A DNA stretch of 64,000 nt from Actinomadura macrotermitis (GCF_009604375.1 NZ_WEGH01000005.1:310001-374000); one strand, 5' to 3'. Shown: positions 23,406-32,293, numbered from the stretch's first letter. The notes: a model not told the origin generated them from the sequence alone. Numbers and translations: made by a program.

Positions 23406-24137
23406 TTGAGCAGCGTGGGCGTGCCCCGTCATGTGGCGTGTGTGATGGACGGCAACGGCCGGTGGGCCGCGCTGCGGTCGCGGCCCCGGACCGACGGGCA
23501 CCGGGCTGCGGAGGCCGCGGTGATCGATGTGATCGAGGCGGCGCGGGGGGCGGGTGTGCAGTGGCTGAGCCTGTACGCCTTCTCGACCGAGAACTGGAGC
23601 CGTCCGGGCGGTGAGGTCGACTTCCTCATGCGGCTGGTGCGCGGGACGTTGCGCAGGCATGCGCCGGTGCTGCACGCGCGCGGGATCCGCTGCCGTTTCC
23701 TGGGGGTCGCGTATCCCCGGATCCCGCCGGGGCTCGCGCGTGACATCGCCGATCTGATGGAGCTGACCGGCGGCAACAGGCGGATGACGCTGACCGTCGC
23801 CTTCGATCACGGGGGGCGGCGCGACATCGTCGAGGCGGCGCGCTCGCTCATCCGCGGCCGGGTCCGGGCCGAGGACGTCACCGAAGCCAGTTTCGCCCGG
23901 TATCTGCCGTATCCCGATACCCCGGACGTGGATTTGGTGATCCGTACCTCGGGCGAGCAGCGGATCTCCAACTTCATGCTCTGGCAGGTCGCCTACGCCG
24001 AATGGATCTTCCCTAGTGTGCTGTGGCCCGATTTCCGGGCGGCGCACTTTTGGGAGTGCCTGGACACCTACCGCCGTCGCCAACGCCGCTTCGGGGGAGT
24101 CCCCGCGCCGGCCGCCCTGGAAAGAGGTCATCGATGA
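23406..24137 (+). CDS. cis-prenyltransferase (UppS-like)
   Basis: A 243-residue polyprenyl diphosphate synthase. It has the catalytic-Asp motif VMDGNGRW near residues 13-20, GHRAAEAAV, YAFSTENWSRP, FDHGGRRDIVEA, and RTSGEQRISNFMLWQ near 180-194, all characteristic of the Z-type (undecaprenyl) synthase family. The family loop usually reading DRSRLP is GVAYPRIP here, so product length may differ from undecaprenyl. The TTG at 23406 has GGAGGG five bases upstream. Its stop overlaps the following DUF2236 gene (ATGA). It is probably a second, specialised enzyme and not the housekeeping UppS. Confidence 0.88.
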   Translation: MSSVGVPRHVACVMDGNGRWAALRSRPRTDGHRAAEAAVIDVIEAARGAGVQWLSLYAFSTENWSRPGGEVDFLMRLVRGTLRRHAPVLHARGIRCRFLGVAYPRIPPGLARDIADLMELTGGNRRMTLTVAFDHGGRRDIVEAARSLIRGRVRAEDVTEASFARYLPYPDTPDVDLVIRTSGEQRISNFMLWQVAYAEWIFPSVLWPDFRAAHFWECLDTYRRRQRRFGGVPAPAALERGHR

Positions 24138-25552
24138 GCGCCCCCTCCCCCCTCTCCCCCGCCGCCCTCGGCCCCCACACGCTGCTGTACCGCTACAGCC
24201 AGGACGCCCGCTGGGGGCTGGCGGTCGTGCGCGCGACCGTGCTGGAGGCGGCCCATCCGCAGATCGGTGCCGCGCTCATCGACAACTCGACCTTCATGGC
24301 GCATCCCTGGCGGCGGATGCGCAACACCCTGGACAGCGTACGGCGGATGCTGGACGCCGACGAGGAGGTCCGCGTGCGTGAGGCGGCCCGCCTCAACCGC
24401 CTGCACCGGCGCATCTCCGGCACCGACGGCCAGGGCCGTCCCTACAGCGCGCTGGACCCCGAGGCGCGGGCGTGGGTGATGGCGACGCTGTTCGAGTCGA
24501 CGGTGACGCTGTCGCGGCTGAGCGGTGAGTCCCTGGACGGGGCGGCCATGCGGCGGCTGTACGGGGATTTCCGGGCCATACTGGCCCTGATCGAAGGCGA
24601 CGCCGATGCGCTGCCCGCCACGCCGGCGGAGTTCTGGCCCTATTACGACGGCATGATCGCCGGGGGGTTGGAGAACACCGAGGCCCTTCAGATCGTGTTG
24701 TACCGGCTGTTCGCCCAGGTGCCGGCGCCGCCGCTGCTGCGCGGTCGTCCGGCGGTGTGGGCGGTGGGGCGGGCGGTGGCCGCTCCGGTGGCCACCGCGG
24801 TCATCGTCGGGTCGCTGCCGGAGGCGTTCCGGCGGCAGGCCGGGCTCGGGGAGGTCCCGGGCGCGCAGGTGCTGTCGCGTGGTGTCCATGTGGGCACGGG
24901 CCTGGCGACCCGGCTGCTCCCCTCGTCGTGGACCCGGACCGACACGATGCTGGGGCTTTTGGATCCCGGGCGGGCCGATCTGGGGCCGAACCCGGTGTCC
25001 TCGCTGCGCGGCAGGGCGGGGCGGGCCGCGGCGCTGCTGCGCCTGGTGGCGCCCCTGCCCCGTGAGAGCGCGGCCGAGCGGTCCGCGGACCGGTTCTTCG
25101 CCGAGGTGCTGGACCAGACCGGGGACGGTCATCTGGACTGGCCCGACCTGGCGGCCATGGCCCGCGAGATCGCCACCCGGCTCGACCTGGACGAGCAGCA
25201 CGAGGACCGCCTGTACGAGGCCTACGCCGGCTGGTGGCGCGAGCTGCTGGCCGCGCTGGACGCCGACGGGGACGGGCGTGTCACCCGTCAGGAGTACGCG
25301 GCCGCGGCGTCGTCCCTGGCCGGGCCGGCGTTGATCAGGGTCGCCGAGGTCCTGTTCGACGTCGCCGACAAGGACGGTGACCGCACCATCAGCGCCGCCG
25401 AGCACCAGGCGCTGTTTCGCACCGCGTTCACCCGCGATGTGAACGCCGAACGCGACCGCTACACCCCCGGTGAATTCGTCCGCGACTTCCTGGCCTTCAT
25501 GTCCGGCCGCCAGGCCTCCGCCGCCTATGACTCACTGCTCACCCAGGCCTGA
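24134..25552 (+). CDS. DUF2236/MpaB-type oxygenase with three EF-hands
   Basis: A 472-residue protein. The first ~290 residues fit DUF2236 (MpaB/latex-clearing-protein relatives): EAAHPQIGAALIDNSTFMAH with candidate heme/metal histidine, RNTLDSVRRML, RLNRLHRRISG, SALDPEARAWVMATLFES. The C-terminal part has EF-hand loops near 327 (DQTGDGHLDWPD), 376 (DADGDGRVTRQE) and 412 (DKDGDRTISAAE). The family includes heme oxygenases that cleave cis-polyisoprene. Its four-base overlap with a cis-prenyltransferase gene makes an isoprenoid substrate plausible. Calcium control through the EF-hands is inference. Confidence 0.85.
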   Translation: MSAPSPLSPAALGPHTLLYRYSQDARWGLAVVRATVLEAAHPQIGAALIDNSTFMAHPWRRMRNTLDSVRRMLDADEEVRVREAARLNRLHRRISGTDGQGRPYSALDPEARAWVMATLFESTVTLSRLSGESLDGAAMRRLYGDFRAILALIEGDADALPATPAEFWPYYDGMIAGGLENTEALQIVLYRLFAQVPAPPLLRGRPAVWAVGRAVAAPVATAVIVGSLPEAFRRQAGLGEVPGAQVLSRGVHVGTGLATRLLPSSWTRTDTMLGLLDPGRADLGPNPVSSLRGRAGRAAALLRLVAPLPRESAAERSADRFFAEVLDQTGDGHLDWPDLAAMAREIATRLDLDEQHEDRLYEAYAGWWRELLAALDADGDGRVTRQEYAAAASSLAGPALIRVAEVLFDVADKDGDRTISAAEHQALFRTAFTRDVNAERDRYTPGEFVRDFLAFMSGRQASAAYDSLLTQA

Positions 25553-25658
25553 CCGCGTCGCCGGGCCGGTCGCAGGGCGCGGCGCCTGCGGCCTCCGACC
25601 GGCCGATCCGGATCCGCGGGTGACGGTGGTCGCCTCGCAAGGCGCTCGGGCGCCGGGT

Positions 25659-25997
25659 TCAGACGAGCTGGCCGTCGGCTTCGGCCTGCTCGAGCACCGC
25701 GCGGGCCTGGCGGGTGTCGAGCATCTCCAGGCCGCGCACGGCCCAAAAGCGCAGGGGCTCCTCATCGCTGGCCAGCTGGGCGGACAGGATCTCCAGCGCC
25801 TGCGGGGAGCGGGCCTCGGCGAGCAGTTCCAGCAGCAGGCAGCGCAGGTCCAGGTCGCTTTCGCGGCCGAACTCGACCGCCAGTTGCGCCACGTAGGCGT
25901 CCGCGTGTTCGCGCAGGAAGTCGAAGCCGTTCTCCCGGTGCCGCGGATCGGTTTCGCGCATCATCGCCATCGCCCGTTCGAACCGGCGCATCGACAT
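25659..25997 (-). CDS. small HEAT-repeat-like protein
   Basis: A 112-residue all-helical protein (RRFERAMAMMRETDPRHREN, DLRCLLLELLAEARSPQALE, SDEEPLRFWAVRGLEMLDTR) with three HEAT-like helical pairs. It resembles small solitary HEAT proteins with scaffolding roles, but no partner is evident. The ATG at 25997 has GAGGGCGAAA upstream, a good site. It ends convergently with the EF-hand oxygenase gene. The frame continues far upstream without similarity. Confidence 0.75.
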   Translation of the reverse strand: MSMRRFERAMAMMRETDPRHRENGFDFLREHADAYVAQLAVEFGRESDLDLRCLLLELLAEARSPQALEILSAQLASDEEPLRFWAVRGLEMLDTRQARAVLEQAEADGQLV

Positions 25998-26319
25998 CGT
26001 TTCGCCCTCCTTCGTCTGGCTCTGTTCTACCGGTGCGGGGTGACAATCCTGCTGCGGGGATCTCCGGGAGGCGCGCCGGGCCGGCCTCGGCCGGCCCGCA
26101 GGCATGGCCGCGCCGCCGAGACCGCTCGTTCGTGCCCGGCGAGGTCGTCTCTGCGCCGGCCGCCGCGGTGGCCGGAGTGGCTGAGCAACCGGGGTTGGAG
26201 CCGCGGGTGTTGCAGAACTGCGCCAACTCGGCCTCGCTGCGTGACCAGCACCACCAGGCCGGGGCCGGGCCCTGGAACCGGGAACGGCTCCGGGGCTCGT
26301 GGCGGGCCTCGGCAGGGCG
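25998..26319. other. intergenic, about 320 bases
   Basis: Between the small HEAT gene and the end of the MFS gene, both leftward. I see no credible reading frame, no tRNA and no strong hairpin. The TGAGCAACC-like stretch around 26180 looks superficially like a tRNA D-arm but does not fold. Confidence 0.4.
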
Positions 26320-27507
26320 TTACGCCTGGGTCTTCTCCGGGGTGGCGGGGGTCGGCCGGGGTGCTGTGGGCGCGCGGTGGCGTGCGGTTGCCAGGTGGTA
26401 GAGCAGCGCCAGGGTCGTGACACCGGCGGCCGGCGGCCCCAGCGCGGCGGGCGCGATGGCGAACCACTCCTGGGCCAGTCCGCCCAGGCCGCCGCCGAGG
26501 GCGATGCCGACGTAGATGGCCGAGGAGTTGAGGCCGAGCAGAACCGGTGCTGCGGCCGGGCTGAGGGCGATGAGCCGGTGCTGTTGGGGCACGACGACGA
26601 CGCCCAGGGCCGCGCCCCAGATCGCGGCCCATGCCAGGGTGGACGCAAGCGTGGCGGTCGCCACCGGAGTGAGGGCAAGGGCGATGGCGGCGATGATGAG
26701 CGGGCCGGTCAGCACGTGCGCGGGGTCGTGCCGGTCGACCAGCCGTCCGGCGATGAGGTTTCCGGCCAGGACGCCGGTCCCCCAGGCCAGCAGGATGACG
26801 GTGAGCCGCGATGGGGAGCCGCCGGTCGCATCCTGCAGGGCCGGGCCGATGTAGGTGTAGAGGGTGTAGGCGCCGAGGAAGACCAGTGTGGTGACGGCCA
26901 GCAGCGCGAGGACCCGGCCCTGCTTGAGCGGGCGCAGCCGGTCGCCCAGTGTGGCGGCGGGGAGCGTCACCTTGGGCAGGCCGGCGGCGATTCCCAGGAG
27001 CGCGGCGAGGCCGATCCCGGCGACGGCCCACAGGGTGATGTGCCAGTCGGTACGGCCGATCAGCGTGCCGAGGGGAAGGCCCAACGCCGTGGCCAAGGTG
27101 AGGCCGCCCAATACCAAGGCCAGGGCCCTGCCTCGGCGTTCGGGGGGTGCGATGGCCCCCGCGGTGCTGGCGGCGGCGGAGTTGATCATCCCGGCCCCGG
27201 CCGCGGTGACGACGCGAGCGATCATCACTACCTCGTAGCCGGTGCCCAGGGCGGTGACGGCGTTGCCGGCCACGAAGACGCTCAACGCGATCAGCAGCGC
27301 GGACCGCCTGTCCAGCCCACTGGTGAGCGCGCCCATGACGGGCGCCGACAGGGCCATCACCAAGGCGAACACCGTCACCAGCTGCCCGGCGGCGGGCGTG
27401 GAGACCTGCAGGTCGGTGGCGATGGCCGGGAGCAGGCCGGCGATGACGTAGCTGTCGGTGCCGACGGCGAAGGTCGCCAGGGCCAGCGGAAGAAGTCGTT
27501 TCAACAC
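26320..27507 (-). CDS. MFS drug transporter, DHA1 (Cmx/Bcr-like) family
   Basis: A 395-residue polytopic protein with 12 predicted helices. The start (LLPLALATFAVGTDSYVIAG, LLPAIATDLQVS) and motif GALTSGLDRRSAL are typical of DHA1 drug-proton antiporters such as Cmx/CmlR. The GTG at 27507 begins right before helix 1, and an immediate TTG is also possible. The gene is divergent from an ArsR-type regulator with a clear inverted repeat between them, so it is probably derepressed by a ligand. Confidence 0.88.
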   Translation of the reverse strand: MLKRLLPLALATFAVGTDSYVIAGLLPAIATDLQVSTPAAGQLVTVFALVMALSAPVMGALTSGLDRRSALLIALSVFVAGNAVTALGTGYEVVMIARVVTAAGAGMINSAAASTAGAIAPPERRGRALALVLGGLTLATALGLPLGTLIGRTDWHITLWAVAGIGLAALLGIAAGLPKVTLPAATLGDRLRPLKQGRVLALLAVTTLVFLGAYTLYTYIGPALQDATGGSPSRLTVILLAWGTGVLAGNLIAGRLVDRHDPAHVLTGPLIIAAIALALTPVATATLASTLAWAAIWGAALGVVVVPQQHRLIALSPAAAPVLLGLNSSAIYVGIALGGGLGGLAQEWFAIAPAALGPPAAGVTTLALLYHLATARHRAPTAPRPTPATPEKTQA

Positions 27508-27562
27508 CAGATGGTGCCGCCTTTCCAGAGGGGCCTCGGAAGTACCGAGCGGAACCCTAAGC

Positions 27563-27588
27563 GATACATGGATGGTTGTCCATATATC
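27563..27588. promoter_or_regulatory. candidate ArsR-type operator between MFS gene and regulator
   Basis: GATACATGGA (27563-27572), six bases, TCCATATATC (27579-27588): nine of ten positions complementary. It sits in the 125-base divergent region and could control both genes. Confidence 0.65.
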
Positions 27589-27632
27589 AATGAGTTGGTA
27601 GCGTGCGGGTGTGCGGAACACGGGGGGCGGCG

Positions 27633-27983
27633 ATGCGTGAGGTGTCACAGCCGGCGGCCGAGGCCATCCGGCTGGTGGAGGTGCTGCGCGCTCTGGCCGA
27701 TCCGGTGCGGCTGGACCTGGTCCTGCGGCTCGACCAGATGGGCGAGGACTTCTGCAACGCGATCGGCGCCGAGATCGACGTGCATCAGACGACGCTGTCG
27801 CACCACTACCGGGTGCTGCGCGAGGCCGGCGTGACGTGGACGAAGGTGCAGGGCCGATCCCGGCTGGTACGGCTGCGCCGAGAGGACCTCGACGCGCTGT
27901 TCCCCGGCCTGCTCGACTCGGTGCTGAGCGCACACCGCCGAACCCGCGATACCGCGACCACCGGCACCCTCAAGGCGCCGTAG
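27633..27983 (+). CDS. ArsR family regulator
   Basis: A 116-residue winged-helix protein. The signature parts are IRLVEVLRALADPVRLDLVL, QTTLSHHYRVLREAGVTWTK and GRSRLVRLRREDL. No metal-site cysteine pair is present (only one Cys, in EDFCNAI), so it probably senses an organic compound. The ATG at 27633 was preferred over a GTG at 27603. Being divergent from the DHA1 transporter with a shared operator is the standard arrangement for local control of efflux. Confidence 0.88.
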   Translation: MREVSQPAAEAIRLVEVLRALADPVRLDLVLRLDQMGEDFCNAIGAEIDVHQTTLSHHYRVLREAGVTWTKVQGRSRLVRLRREDLDALFPGLLDSVLSAHRRTRDTATTGTLKAP

Positions 27984-28234
27984 GCGCGGGTTCCCCGGCA
28001 CTCGGCATCGGCGAGCGACTCCCCGCCCTGGGGCTGCGGTCTTATCCGACCGAAATTTCGTCAGCGCTACCGGGACCCCGGGCGACATCACCAAGGTCTC
28101 GCCGCCGACGGCCACGACCTAAGGCACGGTCGTGAACCTCGCCGGGGTGATCGCGTTCAGCGGGCCCGCACCGCACGAGCAGACGCCCCGCCGCGCCCTC
28201 TACGGTCGCCGCGGCTGTGCGGGGGCGTCGGGCC

Positions 28235-29671
28235 TCAGCAAGGACCGCGCCGTGCGGTCCGTGTCGCCCATCGGCTGGTCACGACCGCACCGGCCGCCGG
28301 CACGACCGCGGCGCAGCCGGCGATGACCGACCAGGCCAGATGACCGGCGGCCACGAAGGCGGTACCGGCGTGGGCGGCGATGACCGACCCGGTCACCGCG
28401 ACGCCGGCGGCCGCGCCGAACTGGCGGCCGGTCGAGGTCAGGGCCGCGGCCATGCCCGCCTGGTCGGCCGGCAGGCCCGACATGGCGATGCCGGTGACCG
28501 GGCCGGTGACCAGCCCGAATCCGGTGCCGATGACGATGTAGGCGCCGACCAGGTAGGCGGCCGGGGTGTGCGCGTCCAGCCGCAGGAACATCAGCGCCCC
28601 GGTCGTCTGCAGCGTTCCGGCCAGCACGAGGGGCAGCCGGGGGCCCTTCGCCGCGACGAGCCGTCCGGACACGGTGGCCGACACCGCGAGCGCGACGGCC
28701 ATCGGGATCGTCCGCACCCCGGCGCCCAGCGCGCTGTCGCCACGGACGTCCTGCAGGTAAAGGGTGTTGAGGAACAGGAAGCCGCCGAGGGCGGCGGAGT
28801 AGGCCATCGCGATGAGCATGGCTCCGCAGAACGGCGCGTTGCGGAACAACCGCATGTCGATCAGGGGTTCGCGGTGACGGGTCTCGGCCGCCACCAGCGC
28901 CGCCGCGCTCGCCGCCGCGACCACGCACAGCGTGATGATCGGCGCCGAGGACCATCCCGGCCGCGGCCCTTCGATGATCGCGGCCGTGACCGAGACCAGC
29001 AGCACGACGACCAGCGCCTGGCCGAGGGGGTCCAGGCGGCGGGGACGCGCGGACCTGGACTCGGGCACGAAGCGCCGGGTCAGCGCGATCGCGGCGATCC
29101 CCGCGGGAACGTTGATCCAGAAGATGGACCGCCAGCCCAGCGCGCCGACCAGAAAGCCGCCCAGGACCGGACCGGCCGCCAGGCTCAGCCCGGCCACCGA
29201 CCCCCACACCCCCACCGCGCGCGCCCGCTCCCCCGGCTCGGGGAAGACGGTGACGATGATCGCCATCGCCACCGGGTTCAGCAGTGAGCCGCCGGCGGCC
29301 TGCACGGCGCGGAAGGCGATCAGCCAGCCCAGGCCGGGCGCCAGCGAGCACAGCAGCGAGCCTGCCGAGAACAGCACCAGTCCCGCCTGGAACGCGCGGC
29401 GGCGGCCGAGCCGGTCGGCCATCGACCCCGACATCGGCAGCAGGCAGGCGATGACCAGCGTGTAGGCGTCGATGGTCCACTGCAGGCCGCTGACCGATGC
29501 GCCCAGGCCGCGCCGGATCACCGGCAGGGCCACGTTCACGATCGTCATGTCGATACCGACGACGAACACGCTCATGCAGCAGATCGCCAGCACCGGCCAG
29601 CGGCGAGGCCGGTCCGGCAACGACCTGACGGCCTTGCCGGCGCTCCCTGCGGCATCCGAGGTCACAAGCAC
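28235..29671 (-). CDS. MFS drug transporter, DHA2 (EmrB/QacA) family
   Basis: About 478 residues with 14 expected helices. Typical DHA2 sequences: VVGIDMTIVNVALPVIRRGL, LQWTIDAYTLVIACLLPMSG, ADRLGRRRAF and the motif-C region GPVLGGFLVGALGWRSIFWI. The GTG at 29671 leaves a 25-residue cytoplasmic tail before helix 1. An ATG at 29770 would add a low-similarity extension. It is adjacent to a TetR regulator on the same strand. Drug efflux is the likely role; the compound is unknown. Confidence 0.88.
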   Translation of the reverse strand: MLVTSDAAGSAGKAVRSLPDRPRRWPVLAICCMSVFVVGIDMTIVNVALPVIRRGLGASVSGLQWTIDAYTLVIACLLPMSGSMADRLGRRRAFQAGLVLFSAGSLLCSLAPGLGWLIAFRAVQAAGGSLLNPVAMAIIVTVFPEPGERARAVGVWGSVAGLSLAAGPVLGGFLVGALGWRSIFWINVPAGIAAIALTRRFVPESRSARPRRLDPLGQALVVVLLVSVTAAIIEGPRPGWSSAPIITLCVVAAASAAALVAAETRHREPLIDMRLFRNAPFCGAMLIAMAYSAALGGFLFLNTLYLQDVRGDSALGAGVRTIPMAVALAVSATVSGRLVAAKGPRLPLVLAGTLQTTGALMFLRLDAHTPAAYLVGAYIVIGTGFGLVTGPVTGIAMSGLPADQAGMAAALTSTGRQFGAAAGVAVTGSVIAAHAGTAFVAAGHLAWSVIAGCAAVVPAAGAVVTSRWATRTARRGPC

Positions 29672-29791
29672 CCGCCCGGCCGCTCGGCCGGCTGCGCCGC
29701 CATCCCCACCCGGACCCGCCCCATGCAGACAGATACTCGCCCACACCTCGCCCACCGGCAGGGAAACCACAGGATCGGGCCGGGACGGGGA

Positions 29792-30376
29792 TCAGGGCCG
29801 TGCCAGCAGCCGGTCGACGAGCCCGGCGATGTAGTCCGGGGTGAGCGGGCCCGCGCCGAACAGGACGCGGATGTACATCGGGGCCATGATGTGGTCGAGG
29901 ACGCCCAGCGCGTCGGGGGGATGCTCGCCGCGGTCGCCGGCGCGGTCGAGCATGCCCTGGATGAGCCGGGCGCGTTCGGCGAGGAAGTCGTCGCGCGCCT
30001 GCAGGCCCCGTTCGCCCCGGTTGGACAGGGCGACGACCAGGCGCAGCACCGCCAGGCCGTCGGGTCCGGCGATCTCGCGGGCCACCTGGGCCGCGTAGGT
30101 GTGCAGGTCGCCGGCCAGGGTCCCGGTGTCGGGCATCGGCGACTGGGCTTTCAGCCGGGTGAGCGCCACGTCGGTGAGCAGGGCCTCCAGGGTGCCCCAC
30201 CGGCGGTAGACGCTGGTGTCGGCCACGCCCGCGCGGGCCGCGACGTCACCGACCGTGAACTCGCCGTAGCCGCGCTCGCCGATCAGCTCCGTGACGGCCT
30301 GGTGCACCGCCGCCCGGACCCGGGCGCTGCGCCCGCCGGGCCGCCGGACCGGTTCTCGTTCTGCCATGCCCCCCAC
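29792..30376 (-). CDS. TetR family regulator
   Basis: A 194-residue regulator with HTH at residues about 20-65 (VHQAVTELIGERGYGEFTVG, DVAARAGVADTSVYRRWG). The C-terminal domain (TetR_C type) begins with DVALTRLKAQSP. The start at 30376 or the ATG three codons later (30367) are both possible. It is divergent from one DHA2 pump and upstream of another on its own strand. The perfect operator at 30423-30451 lies in the divergent region, so it most likely represses the rightward pump and itself, and may read into the leftward pump. Confidence 0.88.
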   Translation of the reverse strand: MGGMAEREPVRRPGGRSARVRAAVHQAVTELIGERGYGEFTVGDVAARAGVADTSVYRRWGTLEALLTDVALTRLKAQSPMPDTGTLAGDLHTYAAQVAREIAGPDGLAVLRLVVALSNRGERGLQARDDFLAERARLIQGMLDRAGDRGEHPPDALGVLDHIMAPMYIRVLFGAGPLTPDYIAGLVDRLLARP

Positions 30377-30422
30377 CTTATCGCAGTCGGCGGTTGCGTT
30401 TAGATGGTCGATCGGCTAGCTT

Positions 30423-30451
30423 CCCTAAAGCAGTAACGGACTGCTTTAGGG
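30423..30451. promoter_or_regulatory. TetR operator between regulator and DHA2 pump
   Basis: CCCTAAAGCAGT (30423-30434), five bases, ACTGCTTTAGGG (30440-30451): perfect 12-base arms. It ends seven bases before the pump ATG (30458), overlapping its ribosome site, and 47 bases from the TetR start. A bound repressor could block both genes. Confidence 0.8.
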
Positions 30452-30457
30452 GGAACG

Positions 30458-31894
30458 ATGAAGCCTGCACCACCGGTGGCCGTGCCGAACCGGGCGGCGT
30501 TGCTCACGGTGACCTGCCTCGGGCAGTTCATGGTGCTGCTCGACAACACGATCGTCGGCGCGGCGCTGCCCGACATGCAGCAGCGGCTGCACACCCGGCT
30601 GACCGGGCTGCAGTGGATCGTCGACGCCTACGTGCTGCTGGTCGCCATGCTGCTGCTGTCGGGCGGCGTCTTCGCCGACCGCTTCGGCCGCAAGAGGGTC
30701 TTCCTGGCCGGCGTCGCGGTGTTCACCGCCGCCTCCGTCCTGTGCTCCGCCGCGCCCTCGATCGGCTGGCTGATCACCGGGCGGGTGCTGCAGGGCATCG
30801 GGGCCGCCGCGCTGAGCCCCGCCTCGCTGGCCCTGCTCGTCGCCGCGCACCCGGTTCCACAGGAGCGGGTCAGGGCGATCGGGCTGTGGGCCGGCCTCAG
30901 CGGGATCGGCCTGGCCGCCGGGCCCCTGGCCGGCGGCGTCCTGGCCGAGGCCTTCGGCTGGCCCGCCATCTTCCTGGTCAACGTGCCCGTCGGCGCGGTC
31001 CTGCTGGTCGCCGGCCTGCGCACGCTGGCCGAGTCCCGCAACCCCGCCGCGCCGGCGATCGACGTGCCGGGGACGGCCCTGTCCGTCCTGGGCGTGGGGG
31101 CGCTCACCTACGGGCTGATCGAGGGCGGCTCCCGGGGCTGGACCTCACCGGTGATCTTGAGCGGCTTCGCCGCCGGAGCCGTGGCCCTCGCCGCCTTCAT
31201 CGTCGTCGAAGGGCGGGTCCCGGCGCCGATGCTGCCCATGCGGCTCTTCCGGCAACGGCTGTTCACCGTCTCCAACACGGCGATGACCGTGGTCGGTTTC
31301 GCGCTCATGGGCTCGTCGTTCTTCTTCTCCCAGTTCTTCGTCCACGTCCAGGGCAGCTCGATCCTGCGCGCCGGGGTGCAGACCCTGCCCGCCACCCTCG
31401 CCATGGTCGTCGTCAGCCCGTTCGCGGGCCGCCTCGCCGCCCGGCACGGCTTCCGGATCATGGTCACCGCCGGCCTGGCGCTGGCCGGGCTGGGACTGCT
31501 GGCCCTGGGCTCGGTGCACGCCGGCACCGGCTACACCGACGTGTGGTGGCGGCTGGCCCTCATCGGCACCGGTTTCGCCCTGACCATGTCCCCGCTGACC
31601 GGCGCCGCCATCCAGGCGGTCGGCCCCCAGGAGGGCGGCCTGGCCTCGGGCGTCAGCAGCACCACCCGGCAGATCGGCGCGGTCCTCGGCGTGGCGGTGC
31701 TCGGAGCCGTCGTCCGCACCCGCCAGTCCGGTGGCGCCTCCTTCGAGGAAGGACTCGACAGCGCCTTCATCGCGGCCGGCGCCGTCACCCTGGCCACGGC
31801 CGTGCTCACCGGCCTGTGGCTGGGCAAGAACACCGAACCGGCACGGCCGGCGAACCCCGCCCCCCGTGTCCAGGAGAACACCCCGAGCCCGTGA
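30458..31894 (+). CDS. MFS drug transporter, DHA2 (EmrB/QacA) family
   Basis: A 478-residue 14-helix transporter: TVTCLGQFMVLLDNTIVGAA, LQWIVDAYVLLVAMLLLSGG, ADRFGRKRVFLAGV, GPLAGGVLAEAFGWPAIFLV. It is closely similar in layout to the leftward pump two genes away. The start ATG follows GGGGGAACG within the operator. It is divergent from the TetR regulator and followed 50 bases later by a fragment related to antibiotic acetyltransferases, so the region looks like a resistance locus. Confidence 0.9.
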   Translation: MKPAPPVAVPNRAALLTVTCLGQFMVLLDNTIVGAALPDMQQRLHTRLTGLQWIVDAYVLLVAMLLLSGGVFADRFGRKRVFLAGVAVFTAASVLCSAAPSIGWLITGRVLQGIGAAALSPASLALLVAAHPVPQERVRAIGLWAGLSGIGLAAGPLAGGVLAEAFGWPAIFLVNVPVGAVLLVAGLRTLAESRNPAAPAIDVPGTALSVLGVGALTYGLIEGGSRGWTSPVILSGFAAGAVALAAFIVVEGRVPAPMLPMRLFRQRLFTVSNTAMTVVGFALMGSSFFFSQFFVHVQGSSILRAGVQTLPATLAMVVVSPFAGRLAARHGFRIMVTAGLALAGLGLLALGSVHAGTGYTDVWWRLALIGTGFALTMSPLTGAAIQAVGPQEGGLASGVSSTTRQIGAVLGVAVLGAVVRTRQSGGASFEEGLDSAFIAAGAVTLATAVLTGLWLGKNTEPARPANPAPRVQENTPSP

Positions 31895-31945
31895 CGCAGA
31901 TCCGACGCTCCCCGCCCGCTTCCCGAAGAACAAGGATGACGCGCG

Positions 31946-32239
31946 ATGCCCACTCCGCCCACTCCGCCCACTCCCGCCGACCCGACCCTGGTGCACCCGA
32001 TGCCCGGCCAGCGGCGGGTGGTACTGCTCAAGCCGCTGATCACCTCGCCGCTGATCGCCGGCGGCAACCCGGCCAAGCTCCTGCGCCGCCGCTACCCCGA
32101 CCGGGACATCGACCGCCTCCTGGCACTGGCCTGGTGGGACTGGCCGCTGCCGCACATCACCGAGCATCTGCGCACGATCATGTCCGGCGGCATCGAGGAC
32201 CTGGAGAAGGCGGCCCCCACACCGCCCCACGTGCGCTGA
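31946..32239 (+). CDS. C-terminal fragment of a Vat/CatB-type acetyltransferase
   Basis: A 97-residue frame. From about residue 30 it reads ITSPLIAGGNPAKLLRRRYP, DRDIDRLLALAWWDWPLPHI and TEHLRTIMSGGIEDL, which matches the last ~65 residues of xenobiotic (streptogramin/chloramphenicol) hexapeptide acetyltransferases. The left-handed helix with the catalytic His is missing, as full-length members have about 200 residues. The first 25 residues are a Pro/Thr run. It cannot be an active acetyltransferase by itself. It is either a remnant or a small protein of other use. An AAGGATGACGCG ribosome-like site precedes the ATG. Confidence 0.7.
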   Translation: MPTPPTPPTPADPTLVHPMPGQRRVVLLKPLITSPLIAGGNPAKLLRRRYPDRDIDRLLALAWWDWPLPHITEHLRTIMSGGIEDLEKAAPTPPHVR

Positions 32240-32293
32240 CCCGTCCGGCACGTCGGAAGCGAGCCTTTCGGCATGCACGCCGGCACCGCATCC

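Noticed and set aside
26160..26230. A sequence with GAGTGGCTGAGCAACC and GGTTGGAGCC-like words resembling a tRNA.
   Set aside because: No acceptor stem, anticodon stem and T-arm can be formed together; it does not fold as a tRNA.
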